Below, piece by piece: positions 1 through 6,965 of a stretch of DNA of 9,440 nucleotides. This DNA is from Syntrophomonadaceae bacterium (GTDB taxonomy: Bacteria > Bacillota > Dethiobacteria > DTU022). Numbering within the stretch: position 1 is the stretch's first letter; each line of letters starts with the position of its first letter. The notes under the pieces are model-generated. The model did not search any database and was not told the origin of the DNA. It was given only the letters and a program-made list of their open reading frames with translations. The stretch covers positions 1 through 9,440 of the forward strand of contig PWMM01000091.1 of the NCBI GenBank assembly GCA_003558195.1, read 5' to 3'. The position numbers and the translations under genes are program-made.

Positions 1-71
1 ACCTCAAAGGTTTCTCCACAAGCACAGCTCACCTGGGCTTTATGATATTCAGGGTGAATATTTGGCTTCAT
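1..71 (-). CDS. rpmE: Ribosomal protein L31, zinc-binding type (5' part only)
   Basis: This is the start of bacterial ribosomal protein L31, a small protein of the 50S subunit near the subunit interface. Only the first 23 codons are inside the window; the gene runs off the left edge. The visible peptide contains IHPEYH, typical of the L31 N-terminus, followed by C16-A-C18. Those two cysteines mark the zinc-binding (C+) form; the second pair, expected near residues 36-39, lies outside. I chose the ATG at 71 because AAGGAGG (81-87) stands 9 bases upstream. An in-frame ATG at 80 abuts that ribosome binding site directly and is too close to use. The gene has its own promoter and is separated from rho by the lactate cluster. 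Identification is firm despite the truncation. Confidence 0.95.
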   Translation of the reverse strand, partial: MKPNIHPEYHKAQVSCACGETFE

Positions 72-107
72 AAACTTCATCCTCCTTAATACTTTCCTCG
101 ACTTAAA

Positions 108-136
108 ATCATAGCATATCAACTTTTATTCTGCAA
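108..136 (-). promoter_or_regulatory. Sigma-A-type promoter of rpmE
   Basis: On the minus strand, TTGCAG (131-136) and TATGAT (108-113) are separated by exactly 17 bases. They match the -35 and -10 consensus at four and five of six positions. Transcription would begin near position 100, giving a leader of about 30 bases that contains the AAGGAGG ribosome binding site. This would let rpmE be expressed independently of the upstream lactate genes. It is the best promoter in the window, but it is a prediction by eye. Confidence 0.65.
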
Positions 137-229
137 CAACATTATTCGGGTAAAAATAGGGGAAACGGCTAGGAATGAAAAGAAAAGGGAGCAAAACAGA
201 TACAAATATTTCCACTTCATTAGATCCAG

Positions 230-275
230 CCGGTTTTAGTACAAAAACCAGGTTTTTCAATTAAACTTAAACCGG
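230..275 (-). repeat. Nested inverted repeat downstream of lctP, possible weak terminator
   Basis: A perfect 7-base inverted repeat, CCGGTTT (230-236) and AAACCGG (269-275), encloses a second one, AAAAACC (243-249) and GGTTTTT (251-257). The structure begins 11 bases after the lctP stop codon, where a transcript end would be expected, and the inner arm gives a short run of U in the transcript. No U-run follows the outer stem, so it is not a textbook intrinsic terminator. It may be a transcript-stabilising or weak termination hairpin. Confidence 0.35.
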
Positions 276-285
276 ACAAGTCTCT

Positions 286-1956
286 CTAAAAAGCACCTGC
301 CTCGAATACATGAATAACTAAAAGGCCCAACAGGCCCACCAAAAAGGTGTAAATTATAGAAGCCGGCAGGTTGCGTCTGATTACAAATCCTTCTTTGCCG
401 ACGATACCACAGACAGCACAGGCAGCAACTACATTATGAACAGCAATCATATTGCCGGTGGCACCGCCTACAGCCTGGAGAGCTAAAGTAACCGTCTGAG
501 ATATACCTAAGCCTTCTGCCACGTTTAGCTGAAAACCGCCAAATAAGATGTTCGCCACTGTATTTGACCCGGAAACAAATGCTCCCAGGGCCCCAACAAA
601 GGGTGAGACCAACGGCCAGGCCAGACCTACACCGGTGGCAACCGCCCTGGAAAGGGCTATGAGCATACTGGGATAATTTGCTTCATTTACACCGGTTTGC
701 ACCAGGACCCTGACCATAGCCAGGGCAAAAAAGAGTGCAATGGCTGCTGGTCCAATCTGTTTCACTGTTGTTTTGAACGCCTGGCTTACCTTATGACCAG
801 GCATCCGATGCAAGAAGAAGGTTACCAGGGCAATTAAGATAAACGGCACCGTGCCGGGAAGCCAAAAAGGCCTAATATTCCAGGATACCCCCTCCTGCCC
901 CAGGATTTGATTCCATTCTATCACCACCGCCTGGAGGATCATATCCAGACCAAACAAATTTAGGCGGGTAATAATTAAGATCATCGCTACCAGTACGTAA
1001 GGTATCCAGGCCATCATTATGGACATAGGCAGTTCTTTGTCTATGTCTTCTTCCAATTTCAGCGGTTTGCCCCAGTCTTCTGGCCACTTATTTACCGGGG
1101 GAAAATCCCAGATTTCTTTGGGCATTAGAAAATCTTTCCTGGCAGCAATAATCACGATAAATAAACCGATTAAGGCTCCGACTACCGAGGGTAATTCAGG
1201 ACCGACAAAAGCACCCATCAAAAAATAAGGGACAGTAAAAGAAAGACCGGCAAAAATTGCAAAAGGTGCCACTTTTATACCTTCTGCATAAGATTGATTT
1301 TTCCCGTAAAACCGAGTCAGCATAGCCACAACCAGTACCGGTAGAAATGTCCCTACGATTGAATGGTGCAGAGCCGACCAGTAACCCACTTCTAGCAGGA
1401 AATCCTGCATAACCATTCCTTCGGGAAGCATTCCGGAAATAGCTGCTTCTGTGCCAACGATGATCGGTGTGCCCACTGCTCCAAAGGTTACCGATGTGGA
1501 GTTGAAAATCAAGGCGCACATCACCGCAGCCACCGGGGGAAACCCAAGGCCCATTAAAAGGGGCGCAGCCAGGGCTGCAGGGGTACCAAAACCAGCTGCC
1601 CCTTCAATAAATGAAACAAACATCCAACCAATAATCAGAACCTGGATGCGACGGTCTGGGGTGATTCCATCAAAACCTTTGTTAATCACATCAAATGCCC
1701 CGCTGTTGCGCAAAGTGTTCAATAATAGTATCGCCCCGAAAACAATCACCAGGATATCAATGGCTGAAAGAGCACCTTCCAGAGTAGCGGCAATAATTCT
1801 TACTATGTCTACCTGCCAAACTAACAGACCGAGGATTACAGCCAAACCCCAGGCCAAAGGCATTGCTTTTTTTGCCGGCCACATAAAACCGGCCATCAGA
1901 ACAATAACCAGGACAATAGGTAGCGAGGCTATTAATGCCAATAATCCTGCAGCCAT
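286..1956 (-). CDS. lctP: L-lactate permease (LctP family)
   Basis: This is a 556-residue membrane transporter of the lactate permease family, which takes up lactate and sometimes glycolate by proton symport. The chain is almost entirely hydrophobic segments from residue 4 to the end, with one long polar stretch around residues 272-312. The family signature EGAAGFGTPAA is at 118-128. A second conserved block, with VGALGAFVSGSNT, lies at about 454-466, and GNMIAVHNVVAA is at 501-512. Length is normal for the family (about 530-560). The ATG at 1956 follows AAAGGAGG with 8 bases of spacing. It lies downstream of the racemase and dehydrogenase genes but behind a 430-bp gap, so it may be transcribed separately. 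It corresponds in role to LctE of the Acetobacterium woodii lct operon. The substrate is inferred from family and context. Confidence 0.93.
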   Translation of the reverse strand: MAAGLLALIASLPIVLVIVLMAGFMWPAKKAMPLAWGLAVILGLLVWQVDIVRIIAATLEGALSAIDILVIVFGAILLLNTLRNSGAFDVINKGFDGITPDRRIQVLIIGWMFVSFIEGAAGFGTPAALAAPLLMGLGFPPVAAVMCALIFNSTSVTFGAVGTPIIVGTEAAISGMLPEGMVMQDFLLEVGYWSALHHSIVGTFLPVLVVAMLTRFYGKNQSYAEGIKVAPFAIFAGLSFTVPYFLMGAFVGPELPSVVGALIGLFIVIIAARKDFLMPKEIWDFPPVNKWPEDWGKPLKLEEDIDKELPMSIMMAWIPYVLVAMILIITRLNLFGLDMILQAVVIEWNQILGQEGVSWNIRPFWLPGTVPFILIALVTFFLHRMPGHKVSQAFKTTVKQIGPAAIALFFALAMVRVLVQTGVNEANYPSMLIALSRAVATGVGLAWPLVSPFVGALGAFVSGSNTVANILFGGFQLNVAEGLGISQTVTLALQAVGGATGNMIAVHNVVAACAVCGIVGKEGFVIRRNLPASIIYTFLVGLLGLLVIHVFEAGAF

Positions 1957-2092
1957 TTATATTTCCTCCTTTGAATCTATAAAAGCTTTAATTTACCGTG
2001 TTGCATTTTGGATGAGTAAAAGATTGCCACAGACAATAGAAACCACTCACTTTAGATTTTCGCTCACTCCATGTTGCCTTAACTGACCAATT

Positions 2093-2107
2093 AAAGGCTT
2101 AGCCTTT
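2093..2107. promoter_or_regulatory. Perfect 15-base palindrome, candidate operator
   Basis: AAAGGCTTAGCCTTT is a perfect inverted repeat (7-base arms, one central base), centred about 144 bases upstream of the lctP start codon. A TTGGTCA motif (minus strand, 2084-2090) lies directly beside it on the lctP side. The size and symmetry suit a dimeric transcription factor, but no regulator gene is present in the window to pair it with. Confidence 0.3.
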
Positions 2108-2220
2108 GAGGTTTAAGTTTAAAAAGCTCCCTTATAAATCTATTTGCGTTAAGGTTCGGAAGTTCAATCTGCGCCCTAAAAAAATGTTTACCGTCAGATT
2201 ACAGTAGTTCGGTTCCCCTG

Positions 2221-2250
2221 ATTATAATTAACCAGGTTGATGGTTCTTAA
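2221..2250 (-). promoter_or_regulatory. Candidate lctP promoter with overlapping inverted repeat
   Basis: On the minus strand a perfect TATAAT (2221-2226) lies 18 bases from TTAAGA (2245-2250, four of six matches to the -35 consensus). The spacer is occupied by an inverted repeat, AACCA (2230-2234), six bases, TGGTT (2241-2245), a classical position for a repressor site. Initiation here would give an lctP leader of about 260 bases, which is long and lowers confidence. Confidence 0.35.
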
Positions 2251-2386
2251 TTCTATCCAGGTGGGTTTACCTCACACTGTAAGTCTTAATTTGCACTGGG
2301 CAAGCAAGTAGTAATTATTCAATATCACGGGCTAAGATTACCCTCTTTGCCATTTATTAGAAGCGATCAATCTTCGTTAAGCATGT

Positions 2387-3676
2387 TTAAAGCAGCGTGG
2401 GAAGGGTGGAGCCACCATGGGGCATTATATATGCGTCCGGTAATTTACCACCAATAGCCTCTTTGACCATACCCAGGGCTTCATCAAGGGTATTTATCGC
2501 AATCATGCCCATTTTAGCAACCTTTTCTTGCTTAAGATCTGTTAAAACCAAAACTCGTTTTTCCGCGGCAATAATTGCGGAATGGTAACCCATAAAGCCA
2601 CCTATAGTAAAGCAATGGCGCAGGGAAGTTTCACGATCATTATTGTTGTCATAATCGATAAAAATATTTGCAAAATCATTGTTCCCAATACCTTCCCGGC
2701 TTTCAGTCAATAGAATCATAGTTCCCCCCTCTTCCAAGGCAAGGTTAGCATTGTAAATAGTTTTATAGGTCTGGTAGAAATCTATATCCTTGGGATAGCC
2801 ACCACAGGAAGCGATTACCAGGGGAGCAGGGGCTTCGATTTTCACACGCATATGCTGATCCACATAACAACAGCCCCGGCTAAATGCAGTTAGATAATTA
2901 CCGGCCACTACCAGGGCTATTTTGCGCTCTGTTTCGTTGATTATGCTATTTACCATGAAATCAGGTCCGATCATGCTGGCACCCTGAACCATATCATCAC
3001 TGCAGGGATTACCCTCCACCTTGCCGGCTCGCACCTCCGGGTTAATGCCGCACCCTGGTTTGGGATGGAGAGCCAGGTTGTGATTGCGCATTATCGTATC
3101 ATAACCAGCTACCCCGGGTATAATTGCTTTTTTTCCCCCGCCCCAACCAGCCAAGAAATGATATACAATCCCCCCGGTGAGAATAACCCGATCAGCTTCC
3201 ACTACGTTGCGGTTAACTGTTACTTCGTTGCCGTAAGATGTGTTCCCTAAGGTGACTAAACCTTCTTTTTCCCGGGTTCGGTGGTCCATAACTTTTATCC
3301 GGCGGTATATAGCATCGCCGACTAGTTTTCGATGCTCTTCTGAATTGTGTTCCCGATGGTCACCCGTTGCTGATAATATCAAGATATCTTCATCTTCAAT
3401 GCCGCCCCGGTTTAAATGATCGATAATCGGTGGCAAAAGCACATGATGCCTCACCCACAGGCGAGTAACATCACCGATAATAATGCACGCCTTTTCTCCC
3501 TTTTTTACCAACTGGGATAGAGGAGCTGAATCTGTCGGTTGATCTAAAGCCCGGTACACCTCTGCTTCTTCAGAAACCGGGCACTGCATAGCTTGCCCTT
3601 CCAAAACACCCTTAACTCTTTCATCGGGATATTCAAGGAGATATTCCCTGTCTCCGTAAGGCAACTTGCATTGCAT
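2387..3676 (-). CDS. larA: Nickel-dependent lactate racemase (LarA family)
   Basis: This 429-residue protein belongs to the LarA family, which interconverts L- and D-lactate or related 2-hydroxyacids by hydride transfer to a nickel pincer nucleotide bound to a lysine. Every key residue known from Lactobacillus plantarum LarA has a counterpart at nearly the same position: R72 (DVTR), H107 (TGDHR), H173 and K183 (HFLAGWGGGKK, with the lysine 10 residues after the histidine), H199 (RNH) and K296 (GGYPKD). It should therefore be active. The ATG at 3676 follows AAGGAAGT at good spacing and lies 15 bases behind the dehydrogenase gene, so the two are surely cotranscribed. It matches LctF of the Acetobacterium woodii operon in role. 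The cofactor-building genes larB, larC and larE are not in the window. LarA relatives include racemases for other hydroxyacids, so lactate is inferred from the neighbours. Confidence 0.9.
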   Translation of the reverse strand: MQCKLPYGDREYLLEYPDERVKGVLEGQAMQCPVSEEAEVYRALDQPTDSAPLSQLVKKGEKACIIIGDVTRLWVRHHVLLPPIIDHLNRGGIEDEDILILSATGDHREHNSEEHRKLVGDAIYRRIKVMDHRTREKEGLVTLGNTSYGNEVTVNRNVVEADRVILTGGIVYHFLAGWGGGKKAIIPGVAGYDTIMRNHNLALHPKPGCGINPEVRAGKVEGNPCSDDMVQGASMIGPDFMVNSIINETERKIALVVAGNYLTAFSRGCCYVDQHMRVKIEAPAPLVIASCGGYPKDIDFYQTYKTIYNANLALEEGGTMILLTESREGIGNNDFANIFIDYDNNNDRETSLRHCFTIGGFMGYHSAIIAAEKRVLVLTDLKQEKVAKMGMIAINTLDEALGMVKEAIGGKLPDAYIMPHGGSTLPTLL

Positions 3677-3691
3677 TAAACCACTTCCTTC

Positions 3692-5134
3692 TTAGAGATC
3701 GAATATTTTCCCCGGGTTTAGAATGTTGTTAGGATCCAGGGCCCTTTTGATACTCTTCATCGATTCGATTTCACTATCGCCCAATACCAGGGTTAAAAAT
3801 TGTTTGCGCTTGTTTCCGATCCCGTGTTCACCGCTGATGGTCCCACCAATTTTGTTAATCTCTGAATACAAATCGGTAAGGATCTTCGGCAAAATTTCCA
3901 ACCACTGTTCTTCACTGTGATCGGGATTTTTGACTACAGTAACATGCAGATTGCCGTCCCCGGCATGACCGTAGCAGGGAATGAAAACATCATATTTAAT
4001 GGAAAGGCCTTCTAAGACAGGTAAAACCCTGGGAATTTCACTCATGGGAACCACAATATCTTCCAGGGTCTGGCGAGGACTGATGGCCTTGAAAGCCTCT
4101 GCAGCATTGCGACGGAGCTTCCAAATCTTTTCCTGGTCTGATGGAGTTTGGGCTACAAATGCATCAATAGCACCATTTTGCATACAATAATCACCAATGT
4201 CAAGGCTGTCATTAAGAACCTGCTCTGCATCGTTGCCATCCACTTCAATAATTAAAAAAGCACCGGCATTCTTATACTGCTCCAGGCTTTCGCCAAGATG
4301 TTTGCAGCTTGTTTCCAAGGTTAAACGATCCATAAATTCGATTCCGGTCGGAGTTACACCGACCTCAGTCATGATCTTCGGAACAATGGCAATAGCTAGA
4401 TCCAGATCTTTAAATAATACCATCATATCCGTCTTAGCCTTGGGTAAGGGAATTAACTTGACGACAATTTTGGTGAAAATGCCCAGGGTTCCTTCGGAAC
4501 CTACCATCAGCTGAACCATGTTATAGCCGGTGACATCTTTGACTCGCTTCCCTCCATAGAAGGCAATTTCTCCTGAAGGCAAAACAACTTCTAACCCGAG
4601 GATGTAACGACTGGTAACACCGTATTTAACTGCCTTTCCACCTCCAGCATTATTAGCAACATTACCGCCCAGATAGCAGGTTAAAAGACTCATGGGATAA
4701 CCGGCAAAAAAGAGCCCTTCTTTTTCCACGGCGGCGCTAAAATCGTTGGTAATGATCCCCGGCTCCGCAATGGCCATCATGTTGGTCCTGTCAATTTCAA
4801 GGATTCGGTTCATCCGTTCAAAAGACATAAGGATACCGCCCATAATGGGCACTCCTCCCCCTGAAAGGCCGCTTTTAGCACCCTGGGGGGTCACCGGAAT
4901 TAATTCCCGGTTTGCCAGCTTCATGATTGCCGCTATTTCTTGCGTGCTGTTCGGCTTAACCACCACTTCTGGCAAACCGTGGTACATTTCTTCCGCCACT
5001 TCGTCATGGGAATACTCTTTTAGCTTTTCTTGATCATCAAAAAGAATATGTTGTTCTCCAACAATACTTTTAAGCTCTTCCACTATGGCAGGCGTGACGG
5101 GTCTGAAACCGGCCCTTTTTTGCTCTTCAAGCAT
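3692..5134 (-). CDS. FAD-linked D-lactate/glycolate dehydrogenase (GlcD/LctD family)
   Basis: A 480-residue flavoprotein of the vanillyl-alcohol-oxidase type that oxidises a 2-hydroxyacid, probably D-lactate, to pyruvate. Residues about 55-230 form the FAD-binding domain. PQGAKSGLSGGG (83-94), GGNVANNAGG (156-165) and KDVTGYNMVQLMVGSEGTLG (199-218) contact the FAD in this family. Residues about 235-478 form the FAD-oxidase C-terminal domain with the metal-binding motif GHAGDGNLH (H390, H397) and GEHGIG (E436, H437). No signal peptide or membrane segment is visible, so it is cytoplasmic. The ATG at 5134 is preceded by GGAGGT. It is the first gene of the lactate cluster. In Acetobacterium woodii the equivalent LctD works with an electron-transfer flavoprotein (LctB and LctC), and in E. 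coli GlcD works with GlcE and GlcF; none is encoded here, so the electron acceptor is unknown. D-lactate rather than glycolate is inferred from larA and lctP. Confidence 0.88.
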   Translation of the reverse strand: MLEEQKRAGFRPVTPAIVEELKSIVGEQHILFDDQEKLKEYSHDEVAEEMYHGLPEVVVKPNSTQEIAAIMKLANRELIPVTPQGAKSGLSGGGVPIMGGILMSFERMNRILEIDRTNMMAIAEPGIITNDFSAAVEKEGLFFAGYPMSLLTCYLGGNVANNAGGGKAVKYGVTSRYILGLEVVLPSGEIAFYGGKRVKDVTGYNMVQLMVGSEGTLGIFTKIVVKLIPLPKAKTDMMVLFKDLDLAIAIVPKIMTEVGVTPTGIEFMDRLTLETSCKHLGESLEQYKNAGAFLIIEVDGNDAEQVLNDSLDIGDYCMQNGAIDAFVAQTPSDQEKIWKLRRNAAEAFKAISPRQTLEDIVVPMSEIPRVLPVLEGLSIKYDVFIPCYGHAGDGNLHVTVVKNPDHSEEQWLEILPKILTDLYSEINKIGGTISGEHGIGNKRKQFLTLVLGDSEIESMKSIKRALDPNNILNPGKIFDL

Positions 5135-5490
5135 TCAAAAACCTCCATTCAATTATATCTTGATCTTGAATACAATGCTTTGACCAAGAGCCTTGACGAT
5201 ACAAAATCTGCAGTAAAATGCTTTCTTTGCTTTACAAGCAGAATTCATAAAATATCTGCATAAGCAATGCCCTTTAACTACAGGTTTTATTAAAGTAGAG
5301 CCCTCATTTAAAGCAGTTATTTGCTGAAGATCAACGAGTTTATTACTCTCACTCGCTTAAGCTTAAACTTTAAATATTTACGGCAGAAATACAATTTAAA
5401 CCTGGTGGCATAAACTGGTATGCGGGCAAAAGATATCGCGGCTTGATGAGCAGAGTGAATACAAAGTTCTGAGACAGTGGTCTAAAGTAA

Positions 5491-5518
5491 TTTATAATTA
5501 CGCTTTATACCAGGGCAA
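5491..5518 (-). promoter_or_regulatory. Weak promoter candidate for the lactate cluster
   Basis: On the minus strand TTGCCC (5513-5518) and TATAAA (5491-5496) are 16 bases apart, matching the consensus at four and five of six positions. The leader to the dehydrogenase start would be about 350 bases. It is the best match I found in this gap, but random matches of this quality are common in AT-rich DNA. Confidence 0.22.
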
Positions 5519-5642
5519 TTTCGTAACAGGCAAAGGCTACATGCTTAAAATTATCTTTGCGGATCCTGCCTATCCCAGTAATAATCATAACCGAACTTAA
5601 ATAGACCTTTCTCGATTAATGCCTGCCGTTTCTCAATTAATA

Positions 5643-5697
5643 ACCAATAGAACCACTTGCTTTTAAATTGGTGTTAATATTTAGCTTGAAGTGGTCC
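5643..5697 (-). repeat. Interleaved inverted repeats after rho
   Basis: Reading the minus strand, GGACCACTT (5689-5697) can pair with AAGTGGTTC (5650-5658), nine pairs including one G-U. ACCAAT (5667-5672) can pair with ATTGGT (5643-5648). The arms alternate, so the two stems exclude each other or would form a pseudoknot; the one-base link between 5650 and 5648 makes a pseudoknot unlikely. The structure begins 24 bases after the rho stop and has no U-run, so it is not a standard terminator. Confidence 0.3.
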
Positions 5698-5720
5698 TGC
5701 ATGTTTATTGGACATTTGTC

Positions 5721-6965
5721 CTACATTGTATGCATGTTGCTAAGAAACTCCTCATTTGAGTCAGTTTTTCTGAGACGGTCCATTAGTTTTTCTAAAAATT
5801 CAATACTGGTGCTGCTGCCCATAGCCCTACGTAAGGCCCACATTAGTTCAATTTTATGCTCATCCAACAACAGTTCTTCCCGCCGGGTCCCAGATCTGGA
5901 AATATCGATAGCGGGAAAGATCCGGCGATCTGCTATACGGCGATCAAGATGAAGTTCCATGTTGCCAGTTCCTTTAAATTCTTCATATACAACGTCATCC
6001 ATCCTGCTTCCTGTATCTACTATGGCAGTAGCCAGAACAGTTAAGCTTCCACCTTTATCAATATTTCTGGCGGCCCCAAAAAAACGTTTGGGCTTATAAA
6101 AAGCACTGGGGTCAATACCACCTGAAAGAGTCCTGCCACTGGGAGGGATAACCAGGTTATAAGCTCGAGTAAGCCTGGTAATGCTGTCAATTAAAACGGC
6201 TACATTCTGACCCTGTTCAACCAGCCGCTGTGAACGCTCAAGAACCAATTCTGCCAGGCGAATATGATTCTCCGGTTTTTGATCAAAAGTAGAGCTCACT
6301 ACATCAGCATTGACGCTACGCTCCATATCTGTAACCTCTTCTGGACGCTCATCGATCAGAAGAATAATCAATTTTATTTCCGGATGGTTGTGCGAAATAC
6401 TATTGGCAAGTTGCTTTAAAAGCATTGTTTTACCAGCTTTTGGCGGAGATACAATTAAACCCCTTTGGCCTTTACCAATCGGAATAAGCAAATCAATAAT
6501 GCGAGTAGATAAAATATTCGGTTTAGTTTCCATTTTTATAACTTCATCAGGATGGATAGGAACTAATGAAGAAAAGGGAGGACGACGGGAAAGGTTCTCA
6601 GGATCTTCGTTGTTAATCTCTTCCACCTGTAGCAAAGCATAGTAGCGTTCATTATCTTTAGGAGGCCTAATCCGTCCAGATATAATATCTCCCGTTCTCA
6701 TATTAAAGCGACGGATTTGAGATGCAGAAATATAAATATCATCTTCTGAAAAATGGTATTTTTTTCGTCTTAAAAAGCCAAAGCCATCGGGCATGATTTC
6801 AAGCATACCTGAAGCAGTAGTCTCTTCGCCATTTTCAGAGAACAGCTTGGTTAGAGAGTCGACAAGCTGCTGTTTACGCATTGTAGATTGCCCTTTAATC
6901 TCATGCTCTTTAGCCAATCGGTGAAGCTCTTGCAAGTTCATCGATTGTAATTTTTTTGTATCCAA
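5721..6965 (-). CDS. rho: Transcription termination factor Rho
   Basis: Rho is the hexameric RNA-dependent ATPase and helicase that ends transcription at untranslated RNA. The 414 residues match the usual length (E. coli 419). Residues about 5-45 form the Rho N-terminal helical domain. Residues about 50-118 form the cold-shock-like RNA-binding domain (DGFGFLRR at 60-67). The ATPase core follows, with the P-loop PPKAGKT (174-180), the Walker B region ILLIDERPEEVTDM (201-214), PSGRTLSGG (275-283) and the RSGTRREELLL block (357-367). The start is a TTG at 6965, preceded by AAAGGTGGTG with 7 bases of spacing. The next in-frame ATG (6941) lacks such a site and would cut the N-terminal domain. It has long untranslated flanks on both sides, which suggests a single-gene transcript. 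In many Firmicutes rpmE follows directly; here the lactate cluster intervenes. Confidence 0.97.
   Translation of the reverse strand: MDTKKLQSMNLQELHRLAKEHEIKGQSTMRKQQLVDSLTKLFSENGEETTASGMLEIMPDGFGFLRRKKYHFSEDDIYISASQIRRFNMRTGDIISGRIRPPKDNERYYALLQVEEINNEDPENLSRRPPFSSLVPIHPDEVIKMETKPNILSTRIIDLLIPIGKGQRGLIVSPPKAGKTMLLKQLANSISHNHPEIKLIILLIDERPEEVTDMERSVNADVVSSTFDQKPENHIRLAELVLERSQRLVEQGQNVAVLIDSITRLTRAYNLVIPPSGRTLSGGIDPSAFYKPKRFFGAARNIDKGGSLTVLATAIVDTGSRMDDVVYEEFKGTGNMELHLDRRIADRRIFPAIDISRSGTRREELLLDEHKIELMWALRRAMGSSTSIEFLEKLMDRLRKTDSNEEFLSNMHTM

Larger units (their letters stand above)
1957..2386. other. Intergenic region, larA to lctP, with regulatory-looking repeats
   Basis: This 430-bp stretch contains no convincing gene on either strand. 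It holds the ribosome binding site of lctP (AAAGGAGG), a 15-base palindrome at 2093-2107, and a candidate promoter at 2221-2250 with an inverted repeat in its spacer. There is also an imperfect hairpin at 2217-2236 (CCTG-A-TTA pairing with TAA-C-CAGG, one mismatch). No obvious intrinsic terminator follows larA. The gap is unusually long for an operon and suggests lctP has its own control. Confidence 0.6.
5135..5720. other. Intergenic region, rho to dehydrogenase gene
   Basis: This 586-bp stretch carries no supported gene. It holds the GGAGGT ribosome binding site of the dehydrogenase gene. Just behind rho are a short palindrome (GGACATTTGTCC, 5710-5721, overlapping the rho stop codon) and interleaved inverted repeats (5643-5697). 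A weak promoter candidate lies at 5491-5518. A plus-strand frame is open for about 66 codons (roughly 5400-5600) but has no convincing start or recognisable family. The promoter of the lactate cluster presumably lies here. Confidence 0.55.

Noticed and set aside
69..87. Alternative rpmE start at the ATG at position 80
   Set aside because: It directly follows AAGGAGG with no spacing, while the ATG at 71 has 9 bases and gives the normal L31 N-terminus.
1451..2086. Long plus-strand open frame of 211 codons overlapping the lctP gene
   Set aside because: It lies antisense to the strongly conserved lctP coding sequence and its product has no recognisable features; it is a shadow frame.
5153..5158. 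TATAAT just upstream of the dehydrogenase gene as a promoter -10 box
   Set aside because: Transcription would begin inside the ribosome binding site, and no -35 box lies at a proper distance.
2084..5187. TTGGTCA motifs on the minus strand upstream of lctP (2084-2090) and the dehydrogenase gene (5181-5187) as shared GntR-type operators
   Set aside because: Each is only a half-site with no proper inverted partner, and a 7-base match in two gaps of this size is easily due to chance.
5153..5248. Possible 31-codon lysine-rich leader peptide ending just before the dehydrogenase ribosome binding site
   Set aside because: No ribosome binding site precedes its ATG, and there is no terminator-antiterminator pair or codon run typical of attenuation.
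5400..5600. Plus-strand frame open for about 66 codons between rho and the dehydrogenase gene
   Set aside because: It lacks a start codon and ribosome binding site near its beginning and its translation resembles no family I recognise. An open frame of this length can arise by chance.
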